This document shows positions 39,108 through 50,862 of a stretch of DNA of 64,000 nt, one piece after another; positions within the stretch are counted from its first letter, which is position 1; each line of letters begins with the position of its first letter. The notes under the pieces are model-generated. The model was given only the letters and a program-made list of their open reading frames with translations. It made no database searches and was not told the DNA's origin. Position numbers and translations under genes: made by a program. The stretch comes from Pectobacterium peruviense (GTDB taxonomy: Bacteria; Pseudomonadota; Gammaproteobacteria; Enterobacterales; Enterobacteriaceae). The stretch lies in the NCBI RefSeq assembly GCF_002847345.1, contig NZ_LXFV01000015.1:112584-176583 (forward strand), in the 5' to 3' direction.

Positions 39108-41188
39108 TGAAAGGCCGCCTGCTAAACACCCAACCGCTGAGTACACTTGCTGGCGTGGGTGCGAGTCAGGCAGCAAAACTCGCCCGACTCGGACTGGAAA
39201 CCGTGCAGGATCTCCTGCTGCACTTGCCTTTACGCTACGAAGACCGCACACACCTTTATCCGATTGGCGACCTCCTTCCCGGTATGTATGCCACCGTGGA
39301 AGGTGAAATCCTACGCAATGACATCACCTTTGGCAGTCGCCGTATGTTGACCTGCCAAATCAGCGACGGCAGCGGTCTGCTGACCATGCGCTTCTTCAAT
39401 TTCAGCGCAGCGATGAAAAACAGCCTTGCACCGGGACAACGTGTTACTGCTTATGGTGAAATCAAGCGCGGCAAAATCGGCGCGGAAATCATCCATCCTG
39501 AATACCGTGTTCAGGGAGATAGCACGCAGGTTGAGCTACAGGAATCGCTCACACCGGTTTACCCCTCCACAGAGGGCATTCGCCAAGCGACGCTCCGCAA
39601 GCTCACCGATCAGGCGCTGGATCTGCTCGCTGCAAACCACATAGATGAATTACTGCCTGAATCCCTGAGTCGATCGCTCATTAGCCTGCCAGATGCGCTG
39701 CGCACGTTACATCGCCCCCCACCGGATATGCAACTCAGCGAGCTCGAGCATGGGAAACACCCAGCACAGCAGCGGCTAATTATGGAAGAACTGCTGGCGC
39801 ATAACCTAAGTATGCTCGCCGTTCGAGCGGGGGAACAGCGGCATAAAGCGTCGCCGCTACCGACTAAAGACAGTCTGAAACAGCAGTTGCTCGCCGCCCT
39901 ACCGTTCACACCTACGCAGGCGCAAGATCGTGTCGTGGCTGAAATTGAAACGGATATGGCGAAAGATTTCCCGATGATGCGTCTGGTACAAGGCGATGTG
40001 GGGTCAGGGAAAACGCTGGTCGCCGCATTGGCCGCATTACGTGCCATTGCCAGCGGTAAACAGGTCGCGCTGATGGCACCAACAGAGCTATTGGCCGAGC
40101 AGCACGCCCATAATTTCCGTCAGTGGTTCGAACCATTAGGGCTTGAAGTCGGCTGGCTGGCTGGAAAACAAAAAGGAAAAGCACGTCAGGCACAGCAGGA
40201 CGCCATCGCCAGCGGTCAGGTTTCCATGGTTGTCGGGACCCACGCTATCTTCCAGCAACAGGTGAAATTCAACGGGCTGGCATTGGTCATCATCGATGAA
40301 CAGCATCGCTTTGGCGTTCATCAACGGCTGGCGCTCTGGGAGAAAGGTGAAGAACAGGGTTTTCATCCCCATCAACTGATTATGACCGCGACACCCATTC
40401 CCCGTACGTTAGCGATGACGGCCTACGCCGATCTTGATACCTCTGTTATTGATGAGCTACCGCCGGGTAGAACTCCCGTCACCACCGTCGCTATACCGGA
40501 CTCACGCCGCAGCGACATCATCGAACGGGTGAATAGCGCCTGTCAGCAGGAAGGTCGGCAGGCTTATTGGGTCTGTACGCTGATTGAAGAATCTGACCTC
40601 TTGGAAGCGCAGGCCGCAGAAGCCACCAGCGAAGAGCTGAAGGCTGCTTTGCCAAATCTCAAGGTTGGATTGGTTCACGGTCGCATGAAAGCACAGGAAA
40701 AGCTGGCGGTAATGCAGGCCTTCAAACAGGGTGAACTGCAACTGCTTGTGGCGACAACCGTCATCGAGGTCGGTGTGGATGTACCGAATGCCAGCCTGAT
40801 GATCATTGAAAACCCAGAGCGTCTGGGTCTGGCGCAGTTGCACCAATTGCGCGGGCGCGTCGGACGTGGTGCGGTGGCCTCTCACTGCGTGCTGCTCTAC
40901 AAAACGCCAATGAGCAAGACGGCACAAAAACGGCTTCAGGTTCTACGCGATAGCAACGATGGCTTTGTCATCGCTCAACGCGATCTGGAGATTCGTGGGC
41001 CGGGTGAATTATTAGGTACACGGCAGACAGGCAATGCCGAGTTCAAAGTGGCCGATCTCCTGCGCGATCAGGAACTGATTCCACAGGTGCAGCGCGTTGC
41101 CCGCCATCTGCATGAGCACTATCCCGAGCATGCCATTGCGCTCATCGAACGCTGGCTACCAGAGCGCGCCCGCTACACCAACGCCTGA
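39107..41188 (+). CDS. recG: ATP-dependent DNA helicase RecG
   Basis: RecG remodels stalled replication forks and Holliday junctions. The 693-residue form starting MKGRLLNTQPLSTL equals E. coli RecG. It has the wedge/OB domain (about 50-150), Walker A GDVGSGKT, the DEQH box, MTATPIPRT, and the late motifs VATTVIEVGVDVPNA and QLRGRVGRG. The ATG at 39107 overlaps the trmH stop; an upstream in-frame start at 39074 has no homology support. It is the last gene of the gmk cluster. The E. coli neighbour gltS is missing. Confidence 0.97.
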   Translation: MKGRLLNTQPLSTLAGVGASQAAKLARLGLETVQDLLLHLPLRYEDRTHLYPIGDLLPGMYATVEGEILRNDITFGSRRMLTCQISDGSGLLTMRFFNFSAAMKNSLAPGQRVTAYGEIKRGKIGAEIIHPEYRVQGDSTQVELQESLTPVYPSTEGIRQATLRKLTDQALDLLAANHIDELLPESLSRSLISLPDALRTLHRPPPDMQLSELEHGKHPAQQRLIMEELLAHNLSMLAVRAGEQRHKASPLPTKDSLKQQLLAALPFTPTQAQDRVVAEIETDMAKDFPMMRLVQGDVGSGKTLVAALAALRAIASGKQVALMAPTELLAEQHAHNFRQWFEPLGLEVGWLAGKQKGKARQAQQDAIASGQVSMVVGTHAIFQQQVKFNGLALVIIDEQHRFGVHQRLALWEKGEEQGFHPHQLIMTATPIPRTLAMTAYADLDTSVIDELPPGRTPVTTVAIPDSRRSDIIERVNSACQQEGRQAYWVCTLIEESDLLEAQAAEATSEELKAALPNLKVGLVHGRMKAQEKLAVMQAFKQGELQLLVATTVIEVGVDVPNASLMIIENPERLGLAQLHQLRGRVGRGAVASHCVLLYKTPMSKTAQKRLQVLRDSNDGFVIAQRDLEIRGPGELLGTRQTGNAEFKVADLLRDQELIPQVQRVARHLHEHYPEHAIALIERWLPERARYTNA

Positions 41189-41280
41189 TCGCGGCACAGT
41201 ATTCTTCATTTCCCCTAAAAGTATCCCCTTAAATAATAAGGTATTGCTCATCAGATAAAATTCATATCGAAAAGATGCGT

Positions 41281-41296
41281 TAGCAAACGTTTGCTT
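41281..41296. promoter_or_regulatory. PurR-like operator upstream of xanP
   Basis: AGCAAACGTTTGCT (41282-41295) is a perfect 14-bp palindrome. The 16-mer containing it matches the PurR consensus ACGCAAACGTTTTCGT at about 12 positions. It lies 59-74 bp before the xanP start, consistent with purine repression of a purine transporter gene. Confidence 0.6.
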
Positions 41297-41354
41297 TCGA
41301 CAAAGAGATCATTAAAATGCGCTCTTTGTCGTTTCAGGAACGCCAACTTACATC

Positions 41355-42743
41355 ATGACTACCACCACGGAAACGTCCCAAACAGAAGCCGCTGCCGCGC
41401 CTCAACGCAGTGAACTCATCTATCGTCTTGAAGACAGACCGCCACTGCCGCAGACGCTGTTTGCCGCTAGCCAGCATCTGCTTGCCATGTTTGTTGCGGT
41501 GATTACCCCCGCGCTGCTGATCTGTCAGGCACTAGGTTTACCTGCTCAGGATACGCAGCGCATCATCAGCATGTCGCTTTTCGCTTCCGGTCTGGCCTCT
41601 ATTCTACAAATTAAAACCTGGGGCCCAGTCGGTTCAGGTCTGCTGTCTATTCAGGGCACCAGCTTTAACTTCGTGACGCCGCTGATTATGGGTGGACTGG
41701 CGCTGAAAAACGGTGGAGCAGACGTTCCCACGATGATGGCTGCACTGTTCGGGACGCTGATGGTTGCTTCCTTCACCGAAATCATTCTTTCACGCTTCCT
41801 GCATTTAACCCGCCGTATCATTACCCCGCTGGTTTCCGGCATTGTGGTCATGATTATTGGTCTGTCACTGATTCAGGTCGGGCTGACCTCCATCGGTGGC
41901 GGCTATGCCGCAATGGGTAATAACACCTTCGGCGCGCCCAAGAACTTGCTATTAGCGGGTGCCGTGTTGCTGGTGATTATTTTACTTAACCGCCAGCGTA
42001 ACCCCTATCTGCGCGTCGCGTCGCTGGTGATTGCTATGGCGGTGGGTTATCTGGGTGCCTGGCTGATGGGAATGCTGCCGGAAAATGCGCCTGCGCCACA
42101 CGATACGGTCATCATGGTACCCACGCCGCTGTATTACGGTTTAGGCTTTGACTGGAACCTGCTGATCCCACTGATGCTGGTCTTCATGGTGACATCGTTA
42201 GAAACCATCGGTGACATCACCGCGACCTCTGACGTTTCAGAGCAGCCAGTCAGAGGCCCGCTGTACATGAAACGCTTAAAAGGCGGCGTGCTGGCTAATG
42301 GCCTGAACTCGTGCCTGTCTGCCGTGTTCAATACCTTCCCTAACTCATGCTTCGGCCAGAATAACGGCGTTATCCAGCTTACTGGTGTTGCTAGCCGCTA
42401 TGTCGGTTTCGTGGTTTCGCTGATGCTGATCGCACTGGGGCTGTTCCCTGCCGTCAGCGGATTTGTGCAGCATATACCAGAGCCTGTTCTCGGCGGTGCG
42501 ACTATAGTGATGTTTGGTACGATCGCGGCATCCGGTGTGCGCATTGTGTCCCGTGAACCGCTGAACCGTCGTGCGATCATGATTATTGCGCTGTCGTTAG
42601 CCGTCGGCCTTGGCGTATCACAGCAGCCGTTGATTCTGCAATTCGCACCAGATTGGATTAAAACATTACTGTCTTCCGGTATTGCCGCTGGCGGGATTAC
42701 GGCAATCGTGCTGAATATCGTCTTCCCACACGAAGAAAAATAG
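41355..42743 (+). CDS. xanP: Xanthine permease (nucleobase:cation symporter-2 family)
   Basis: The 462-residue protein has about twelve to fourteen membrane helices and matches E. coli XanP (YicE), a proton-driven xanthine importer. Signature segments are [11 protein letters not shown], the NAT motif region [16 protein letters not shown] and the [22 protein letters not shown] stretch. A PurR-like palindrome precedes it and a strong hairpin terminator follows. It stands directly after recG. Confidence 0.95.
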   Translation: MTTTTETSQTEAAAAPQRSELIYRLEDRPPLPQTLFAASQHLLAMFVAVITPALLICQALGLPAQDTQRIISMSLFASGLASILQIKTWGPVGSGLLSIQGTSFNFVTPLIMGGLALKNGGADVPTMMAALFGTLMVASFTEIILSRFLHLTRRIITPLVSGIVVMIIGLSLIQVGLTSIGGGYAAMGNNTFGAPKNLLLAGAVLLVIILLNRQRNPYLRVASLVIAMAVGYLGAWLMGMLPENAPAPHDTVIMVPTPLYYGLGFDWNLLIPLMLVFMVTSLETIGDITATSDVSEQPVRGPLYMKRLKGGVLANGLNSCLSAVFNTFPNSCFGQNNGVIQLTGVASRYVGFVVSLMLIALGLFPAVSGFVQHIPEPVLGGATIVMFGTIAASGVRIVSREPLNRRAIMIIALSLAVGLGVSQQPLILQFAPDWIKTLLSSGIAAGGITAIVLNIVFPHEEK

Positions 42744-42777
42744 CGTCAACCCGCAATAATTTCTGTTCAGTTCATGT

Positions 42778-42815
42778 AAAAGCGAGCGGTGATGCAACAC
42801 CGCTCGCTTTTTACT
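42778..42815 (+). terminator. Rho-independent terminator of xanP
   Basis: The perfect stem AAAAGCGAGCGGTG / CACCGCTCGCTTTT with a 6-base loop ends in a T-run on the plus strand. It lies 35 bp after the xanP stop. Confidence 0.92.
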
Positions 42816-42900
42816 GTCTGTAACAGCATTACCTATTGAGCCTTCAGGGAAATTGCGGCATAAGAACAGTTCTCCCTGACGATTGGCATGGACTGACACG

Positions 42901-44592
42901 ATGAAATTTATCGGGAAATTATTGCTGACCCTACTACTGCTAGCCTTTTTAGCGCTGGTGGTCGTATATGTATTACTGCAAACCAGTTGGGCGGCAGGCT
43001 GGGTGAGTAATTGGGTAAACCAAAATACCGACTACCAGTTGTCACTGGGCAAAATTAATCACGACTGGTCAACGGTCGATCATATCCAACTCACCGATGT
43101 CAGTTTTGGCCAAAAAAACCAGCCTCCGACGCTCACGGCAAAACAGGTTTCAGCAGGGTTTAGCGCGCGCCAAATTACTGAACCGCGCCATTTCGCTAGC
43201 CTGGAACTGGAAGGCGGTACACTAAACCTGTCCTCACAGGCCGCCACGCTCCCTATCGAAGCCGATGTGCTACAGCTGCGTACAATGGCACTACAGGCAA
43301 AGGACGGTGATTGGCGTCTGAATGGTCAACAGATCAACGGCGGCATTATGCCGTGGCAGCCCGAAGTGGGTTATCTACTGGGCAAACAAGGGCAGTTCCA
43401 GCTCAGCGCCCGTTCACTCGAACTCAACGATATTCCCGCCAGCCAGGTATTGGTGCAGGGCGAAATCAACCACAACCAGCTGATTCTGAGCAATTTCGGC
43501 GCTGATGTCGCTCAAGGGCAGCTAACAGGCAACGCCAGCCGCGCAGAAGATGGCAGCTGGCAGATCGGTAGCCTACGGCTCAGCAATGTTCGTTTGCAAA
43601 CGCAGAGAACGCCGGAAGCCTTCTGGCAGCCTGTCACCGAGCTTCCTTCTGTTACGGTTAACCGCTTTGACCTAATTGATGCTCGTATTGAAGGGCCAGG
43701 ATGGGCATTTATCGATCTGGATGTCGCACTGCAAAATGTCACGTTTAAGCAGAATGACTGGGAGAGCGAAGGGGGTACGCTGTCATTCAATGCCACCGAT
43801 ATTGTGAACGGCAACATGCATCTTATCGACCCTATCGTGAATCTGGATTTGTCACCGGCAGGCGTTAACATCAAGCAGTTCTCTACCCGCTGGGAAGGCG
43901 GTCTACTGCGAACCAATGGCAATTGGCAACGTAATAATCGCCGTCTACAGCTGAATGAATTTGTTGTCGCAGGGATGGAATACACGCTCCCCGGCGACTG
44001 GCGCCAGCGCTGGCAAGCGACGCTACCATCATGGCTGTCAGAAGTGAATGTGCGAAAATTCACGGCAAATCGTAACCTGCTAATCGATATCAACCCGGAT
44101 TTTCCTTTCCAGCTAACCGCATTGGATGGCTACGGCAGTGATTTGCTGCTGGCTCGTAATCACCAGTGGGGAATGTGGACCGGATCGTTGAATCTTAATG
44201 CCAGCGATGCGACGTTCAATAAAGTCGATGTGCGCCGCCCCTCGATGGCACTGGTAGCCGACGATAATCAGATCGCCATTAACGAACTTAGCGCATTTAC
44301 GCAAAATGGTATGCTGGATGCTAAGGCGACCATCAATCAGCAACCCGCTCGTAATTTCTCCCTGTCGCTGACAGGACGCGCCGTACCGCTGGATGTTCTG
44401 ACGCGTTGGGGATGGCCAGAACCCGCAACTGCGCCGACAGGCAACACGAATTTGCAATTACAGTTAAATGGGCGACTTGCGGCCGATACGCCGCTGAAGC
44501 AGACGTTAAGCGGTACGCTACAAGGCGTGGATAGCAATGATCATCCTATCAGGCAGCAAATGCATCAGGGTACGGTCACGGAAACGCCATAA
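42901..44592 (+). CDS. yicH: AsmA-family envelope protein YicH
   Basis: The protein, about 563 residues, starts with one membrane helix (MKFIGKLLLTLLLLAFLALVVVYVLL). A long periplasmic part of repeated beta-strand segments typical of AsmA-like proteins follows, including INHDWSTVDHIQLTDVSFG near the N-terminus. AsmA relatives are thought to bridge membranes and move phospholipids; YicH itself has no firm role. I chose the ATG at 42901; a TTG at 42883 would add six residues. It follows xanP as in E. coli. The structured element at 44.6-44.9 kb lies just downstream. Confidence 0.9.
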   Translation: MKFIGKLLLTLLLLAFLALVVVYVLLQTSWAAGWVSNWVNQNTDYQLSLGKINHDWSTVDHIQLTDVSFGQKNQPPTLTAKQVSAGFSARQITEPRHFASLELEGGTLNLSSQAATLPIEADVLQLRTMALQAKDGDWRLNGQQINGGIMPWQPEVGYLLGKQGQFQLSARSLELNDIPASQVLVQGEINHNQLILSNFGADVAQGQLTGNASRAEDGSWQIGSLRLSNVRLQTQRTPEAFWQPVTELPSVTVNRFDLIDARIEGPGWAFIDLDVALQNVTFKQNDWESEGGTLSFNATDIVNGNMHLIDPIVNLDLSPAGVNIKQFSTRWEGGLLRTNGNWQRNNRRLQLNEFVVAGMEYTLPGDWRQRWQATLPSWLSEVNVRKFTANRNLLIDINPDFPFQLTALDGYGSDLLLARNHQWGMWTGSLNLNASDATFNKVDVRRPSMALVADDNQIAINELSAFTQNGMLDAKATINQQPARNFSLSLTGRAVPLDVLTRWGWPEPATAPTGNTNLQLQLNGRLAADTPLKQTLSGTLQGVDSNDHPIRQQMHQGTVTETP

Positions 44593-44619
44593 ATATTACG
44601 TTTTCGAAATACGGATGAG

Positions 44620-44885
44620 CAAAACATCCACAGTGTCATAGCCTGCTGAGAGAACAGGGTAAACCCTCATGCTAACCACTTAAGTATAGTTTTAGGGGGA
44701 AGCACGGTGATGAGGCTCCCGCAGGGATGCCTCGCACCGTGGTAGCACCCGGTATCTCGATCCTTAAATGATCGGCATTAGGGTAAACCCCGTGAAAATC
44801 ACAGGGTTTACTAAGACGAGATGCAGATATCACGAGGTACTGCTGGTTAGCGCGAAGCGTGATGTACGGATGGGAAGAGCGTCAT
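44620..44885 (+). ncRNA. Orphan structured element without coding frame; candidate non-coding RNA (possibly HEARO/omega-RNA-like remnant)
   Basis: The 309 bp between yicH and fabY have no open frame but are densely structured. A 7+5+4-bp hairpin spans 44703-44741 (CACGGTG/CACCGTG, GAGGC/GCCTC, TCCC/GGGA). An 8-bp helix pairs 44752-44759 with 44817-44824 and encloses a hairpin at 44783-44811 (GTAAACCC/GGGTTTAC). A further helix pairs ATCACG 44829-44834 with CGTGAT 44858-44863 and includes a GCGAAGC turn. There is no T-run, so it is not a simple terminator. Such nested pairing suggests a functional RNA. Its size and style recall ORF-less HEARO (IscB omega-RNA) or group II-type RNAs, but I cannot confirm a family. 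The plus strand is assumed. Confidence 0.4.
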
Positions 44886-44901
44886 AATAAGCTGCTGTGG
44901 G

Positions 44902-45843
44902 TTAATCGACTTCCGAGCCCCCCTCTTCTAATGGCGCATCCGGCTGAGCAGGCAGCACGATGTAAACCCCCTCAAATAGCGCCCCTTTATTGTCATCACC
45001 GAACAGCTCTACGTTTAACTGCACACGCGCCTTACGTCCACGCGCAAGACGATCCAGATCGCCACTCAGCGACCCCAAATCGGCAATAGCGCTCGGTCGG
45101 CCGCTCACCGGCGTACTGTAACGAATATGCGCGTCCGCCAGAATAATGGTTCCGCCAAGGTGCTGTTCACGCAGCAACAGCCAGATCAATCCCCAACCTG
45201 TGAGCGTTGCGAGAGAAAACATGCTGCCAGCAAAAAGCGTGTGATGCGGGTTCTGATTACCCGCTTCAGGCATGGTAGTGATAAATTTTTTCCCAGTGTA
45301 CTGGCTTATCCTCACGCCCATTTTTTCACTCAGAGGGATATGATCGTACCAAGCCTGTTGCAGTTGCCCGCACCAGTCAGCACGATGCAGAATATCATCT
45401 AGCGTCGCCACCGGTTTGATCATCAGGAAGTGCCGTACTGGCGTCGTTTGTGGCGCTAAAATCTCCCCCTGATTAACAAAACCTAGCTTGGAGAAGAAGT
45501 CCATTGCGTCTTCGCGGGCGCTACAGACTACGCGCTTGACGCCTTCCTGACGCGCGACAGACTCCAGAGTCATCGCAAGCAGAGTGCCTAGCCCTTTCCC
45601 CCGTAGATCGGGATGAACGGCTAGAAAGCGGATTGCCGCCTCATTATCCGCATTGATAGAAAGACGTCCAATCGCGACTAGCTTCCCCTGTTCATCGACT
45701 ACGGTTTGGTGATGAGCCAAAGCATCATAGGCATCGCGCTCAGAGCCTAACGGCTGGTGTAGAGGTTTACGCAGCATTTCCCAGCGAAATTGATAGTACG
45801 CATCCAGTTCTTCTGCGCTTTCAGGTACTCTCAGATGATACAT
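44902..45843 (-). CDS. fabY: Bifunctional GNAT acetyltransferase / hotdog-thioesterase protein FabY (YiiD)
   Basis: The 313-residue protein joins an N-terminal GNAT domain (about 1-150, with the acetyl-CoA loop [14 protein letters not shown]) to a C-terminal YiiD-type hotdog domain (about 155-310, [22 protein letters not shown]). E. coli YiiD/FabY has the same architecture and has been linked to initiation of fatty-acid synthesis. GGAAGGG precedes the ATG. It lies beside dtd as in E. coli. Confidence 0.88.
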   Translation of the reverse strand: MYHLRVPESAEELDAYYQFRWEMLRKPLHQPLGSERDAYDALAHHQTVVDEQGKLVAIGRLSINADNEAAIRFLAVHPDLRGKGLGTLLAMTLESVARQEGVKRVVCSAREDAMDFFSKLGFVNQGEILAPQTTPVRHFLMIKPVATLDDILHRADWCGQLQQAWYDHIPLSEKMGVRISQYTGKKFITTMPEAGNQNPHHTLFAGSMFSLATLTGWGLIWLLLREQHLGGTIILADAHIRYSTPVSGRPSAIADLGSLSGDLDRLARGRKARVQLNVELFGDDNKGALFEGVYIVLPAQPDAPLEEGGSEVD

Positions 45844-45964
45844 AACCCTTCCTCAATGCCGATGATGCTTTATTGCACCATGGTTCATAAGATCAAACCG
45901 CTGACAAACTTATACACGGAACGGCAACGACAATGACGCTTTTTACAATACGGCTGTAGCCACA

Positions 45965-46402
45965 TTATGTTTGCAGCCAAAACGTCACAGGGCCATCATT
46001 CACCAATGCCACTTTCATATCCGCGGCAAACTGCCCCGTTTCCGTATGAACGCCTTGCTCACGACATTGCCCGACAAAATACTGGTAGAGGCGATCGGCC
46101 TCTGAGGGATGCGCACCACGGGAAAAACCTGGTCGCATGCCACGCTGCGTATCAGCCACCAACGTAAATTGAGAAACCACCAGCACATTTCCGCCAGCCT
46201 GACGCACATTGAGGTTCATTTTCCCGTCATCGTCACCGAATATCCGGTAACCCAACACGCGCTCGCAGAGTCGCGTGGCTTTTTGCTCGTCATCGCCTTG
46301 CTCAACACCCAGCAATATCAGCAAACCCTTATCGATTTCCCCAATGATATTGCCTTCTACCGTAACGCTGGCGCTGGATACCCGCTGAATTAGCGCAATC
46401 AT
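45965..46402 (-). CDS. dtd: D-aminoacyl-tRNA deacylase
   Basis: The 145-residue enzyme removes D-amino acids, and glycine mischarged on tRNA-Ala, from tRNA. It begins [17 protein letters not shown] and has the two active-site motifs SQFTL and NDGPVTFW near the C-terminus. I chose the ATG at 46402, which gives the E. coli length; three extra codons lie upstream. It lies between yihX and fabY on the same strand. Confidence 0.97.
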   Translation of the reverse strand: MIALIQRVSSASVTVEGNIIGEIDKGLLILLGVEQGDDEQKATRLCERVLGYRIFGDDDGKMNLNVRQAGGNVLVVSQFTLVADTQRGMRPGFSRGAHPSEADRLYQYFVGQCREQGVHTETGQFAADMKVALVNDGPVTFWLQT

Positions 46403-46466
46403 AAAACCCAACTACTCCTGATGTTATCATTCCCAATAGGGGCTGTGTCCGCCCCTGCGATATAAA

Positions 46467-47078
46467 TCATGCTTTGGCCGTCGTCGCCTGCATAGCGAAA
46501 AAATCTGGCACCACCTGACGATCGGTCACCAGAATGCTGTGAATTCCCAGGCTTTGTGCAGCATCGACATTCGCGGAATTATCGTCAAAAAATACGGCCT
46601 GATCTGGAATAACACCTTCTTGCGTCAGGACATAGTGATAAATCGCCAATTCCGGCTTACGTAATCCAATGTCTTGAGACAGATAGATCCTGTCAGCCGT
46701 GGCTCCCACTTCTGGGAATAATGCAGGCCAGTGTGAACAATGGAGGCGGTTGGTATTCGACAGAATTACCACACGGTGCCCTTCCTGACGCAGGCGCTGC
46801 ATGATGTCGATAACCTCAGGGCGCAACGCGACAAAAATAGCCTGCCAGCCCGCGGTGAATTGCTCGAAGCTCAGGGCGATGCCCATTTCCTGACACAGTC
46901 TGGTGGCAAACTCTTCATCGCTGATTTCACCCCGTTCATGCTGTTCAAACGCTTCTCCCATGACAAAGCGCTCTTGCAACGTCGCGAGCGGTGCGCTGCT
47001 CAGATTACTCCAGACGCCCAATACTCTTTTGAAATCAATATCAATGACGACATTACCCAAATCAAAGATATACAGCAT
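46467..47078 (-). CDS. yihX: HAD-family alpha-D-glucose-1-phosphate phosphatase YihX
   Basis: The 203-residue HAD hydrolase has the motifs FDLGNVVIDID (nucleophile region), VILSNTN, and the metal-binding VFFDDNSANVDAA with the preceding Lys in GLRKPE. E. coli YihX hydrolyses glucose-1-phosphate. I chose the ATG at 47078, with a perfect AGGAGG eight bases upstream, over the longer start at 47114. yihY, which lies between yihX and dtd in E. coli, is absent here. Confidence 0.93.
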   Translation of the reverse strand: MLYIFDLGNVVIDIDFKRVLGVWSNLSSAPLATLQERFVMGEAFEQHERGEISDEEFATRLCQEMGIALSFEQFTAGWQAIFVALRPEVIDIMQRLRQEGHRVVILSNTNRLHCSHWPALFPEVGATADRIYLSQDIGLRKPELAIYHYVLTQEGVIPDQAVFFDDNSANVDAAQSLGIHSILVTDRQVVPDFFAMQATTAKA

Positions 47079-47183
47079 GGCAGCCACCTCCTGACGCAAT
47101 CGTAGGATTTTCACTGTAGCGGGAAATGGCGAAACTGAACAGGGAGGAAATATAAGGAAAGGTTAAAGTGGAAGAAAGCGCAT

Positions 47184-47210
47184 AAAATTCAGGACACCCG
47201 AAGGTGCCCT
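47184..47210 (-). terminator. Rho-independent terminator of typA
   Basis: On the minus strand AGGGCACC-TTCG-GGTGTCCT forms a UUCG-capped stem followed by GAATTTTAT. It lies 30 bp beyond the typA stop. Confidence 0.75.
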
Positions 47211-47239
47211 GTTGCGTGACAATACAAATCGGTCTGAAA

Positions 47240-49063
<1,824 letters not shown>

Positions 49064-49170
49064 AGCTTTGCCTCAGGCATTTAGAAATAGCGCGCTATTG
49101 TACACGTATTAATCGAGGGACTAAACAAGATCACAAGCATCTATGATAAACAACCTAGAGCTGCCTGCTT

Positions 49171-49186
49171 TGTGATCCCTTTCACG
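49171..49186. promoter_or_regulatory. CRP-binding site in the typA-glnA intergenic region
   Basis: TGTGATCCCTTTCACG matches the CRP consensus TGTGA-N6-TCACA at nine of ten key positions. In E. coli CRP activates the sigma-70 promoter glnAp1 from this region. It could also affect typA. Confidence 0.6.
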
Positions 49187-49214
49187 GTGCAAAAGCGCTA
49201 CAAGCGAACATGAA

Positions 49215-49263
49215 TGCACCAAATAAGTGCAATAATTCACATATGGAGCACCATTTTGGTGCT
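49215..49263. promoter_or_regulatory. Two NtrC-binding sites of the glnA enhancer
   Basis: TGCACCAAATAAGTGCA (49215-49231) and AGCACCATTTTGGTGCT (49247-49263) match the NtrC dyad TGCACC-N5-GGTGCA. Their centres are 32 bp apart and lie about 139 and 107 bp upstream of the predicted sigma-54 start, the E. coli geometry. Phosphorylated NtrC bound here would loop to the sigma-54 polymerase. Confidence 0.88.
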
Positions 49264-49336
49264 TTAGACTATAATGGTGCAGTGGGTTTACGTGAGAAAG
49301 CCCCAAGGAGCAACACATTGCACACATTTAAAAAGT

Positions 49337-49352
49337 TGGCACACTTTTAGCT
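49337..49352 (+). promoter_or_regulatory. Sigma-54 promoter glnAp2
   Basis: TGGCAC-N5-TAGCT matches the -24/-12 consensus TGGCAC-N5-TTGCW with one mismatch in the -12 box. It is 80-95 bp before the glnA start, downstream of the paired NtrC sites. Confidence 0.8.
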
Positions 49353-49432
49353 TTAGTCTACTCACGGCAACAACATCAATCCACAACGATATTCGTTCCA
49401 CGACGATAAATGACCAATCGGGAGAACCAAGT

Positions 49433-50842
49433 ATGTCCGCAGAACATGTTTTGACGATGCTGAATGAGCACGAAGTGAAGTTTGTTGATTTACGCTTCAC
49501 TGATACTAAAGGTAAAGAGCAGCACGTCACCATTCCGGCTCATCAAGTCAATGCCGACTTCTTCGAAGAAGGTAAAATGTTTGATGGTTCCTCGATTGGC
49601 GGCTGGAAAGGTATTAACGAGTCAGACATGGTTCTGATGCCTGATGCTAGCACCGCGATGATCGATCCGTTCTTCGAAGATTCCACGCTGATCATTCGTT
49701 GTGACATCCTTGAGCCAGGCACCATGCAGGGCTACGACCGTGACCCGCGTTCTATCGCGAAACGTGCGGAAGATTTCCTGCGTTCTTCCGGTATCGCCGA
49801 TACCGTACTGTTCGGGCCTGAGCCAGAGTTCTTCCTGTTTGATGACATCCGTTTCGGCAGCAGCACTTCCGGTTCTCACGTCGCTATCGACGATGTCGAA
49901 GCTTACTGGAACTCCGGTAAAGCCTACGAAGGCGGTAACAAAGGTCACCGTCCAGGTCTGAAAGGCGGCTACTTCCCAGTTCCACCAGTCGATTCATCAC
50001 AGGACATCCGTTCTGCTATGTGTCTGACCATGGAGCAAATGGGTCTGGTTGTTGAAGCTCACCACCACGAAGTGGCTACCGCTGGTCAAAACGAAGTGGC
50101 TACTCGCTTCAACACCATGACCAAAAAAGCTGACGAAATTCAGATCTACAAATATGTCGTGCATAACGTGGCTCACGCCTACGGTAAAACAGCGACCTTC
50201 ATGCCAAAACCAATGTTCGGTGATAACGGTTCTGGTATGCACTGCCATATGTCTCTGTCTAAAGACGGTACTAACCTGTTCGCTGGCGACAAATACGGCG
50301 GCCTGTCTGAAATGGCTCTGTTCTACATCGGCGGTGTTATCAAGCACGCTAAAGCCATCAACGCCTTGGCAAACCCAACGACCAACTCTTATAAGCGTCT
50401 GGTCCCAGGCTACGAAGCTCCAGTTATGCTGGCTTACTCTGCCCGTAACCGTTCTGCTTCAATCCGTATCCCAGTTGTTGCTAGCCCGAAAGCACGTCGT
50501 ATTGAAGCGCGCTTCCCAGATCCAGCAGCTAACCCGTACCTGTGCTTCGCTGCACTGCTGATGGCTGGCCTTGACGGCATCATCAACAAAATCCACCCTG
50601 GCGATGCAATGGACAAAAACCTGTACGACCTGCCGCCGGAAGAAGAAGCAGAGATTCCAAAAGTTGCAGGTTCTCTGGACGAGGCCCTGGCTGCACTGAA
50701 CGAAGACCGCGAGTTCCTGACCCGTGGTGGCGTGTTCACTGACGACGCTATCGAAGCGTATATCGAACTGCGTAAACCAGAGATTGACCGCGTTCGTATG
50801 ACGCCGCACCCAGTTGAGTTCGAACTGTACTACAGCGTTTAA
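49433..50842 (+). CDS. glnA: Glutamine synthetase, type I
   Basis: GlnA makes glutamine from glutamate, ammonia and ATP as a dodecamer. The 469-residue form starting [17 protein letters not shown] equals E. coli GlnA; GGAGAA lies about eight bases before this ATG, and upstream in-frame codons overlap the promoter. It has the N-terminal [12 protein letters not shown] loop, the metal and ATP segments [11 protein letters not shown] and [15 protein letters not shown], and the adenylylation Tyr in NLYDLPPEE (Tyr398 counting Met). Expression should follow nitrogen supply through NtrC and sigma-54. glnL and glnG follow after an ERIC and a terminator. Confidence 0.98.
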   Translation: MSAEHVLTMLNEHEVKFVDLRFTDTKGKEQHVTIPAHQVNADFFEEGKMFDGSSIGGWKGINESDMVLMPDASTAMIDPFFEDSTLIIRCDILEPGTMQGYDRDPRSIAKRAEDFLRSSGIADTVLFGPEPEFFLFDDIRFGSSTSGSHVAIDDVEAYWNSGKAYEGGNKGHRPGLKGGYFPVPPVDSSQDIRSAMCLTMEQMGLVVEAHHHEVATAGQNEVATRFNTMTKKADEIQIYKYVVHNVAHAYGKTATFMPKPMFGDNGSGMHCHMSLSKDGTNLFAGDKYGGLSEMALFYIGGVIKHAKAINALANPTTNSYKRLVPGYEAPVMLAYSARNRSASIRIPVVASPKARRIEARFPDPAANPYLCFAALLMAGLDGIINKIHPGDAMDKNLYDLPPEEEAEIPKVAGSLDEALAALNEDREFLTRGGVFTDDAIEAYIELRKPEIDRVRMTPHPVEFELYYSV

Positions 50843-50862
50843 TAACGAAAGCATCTAATATT

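Noticed and set aside
38406..39251. 281-codon minus-strand frame opposite trmH and the recG start
   Set aside because: It is a shadow of two strongly conserved genes, with no ribosome binding site or domain.
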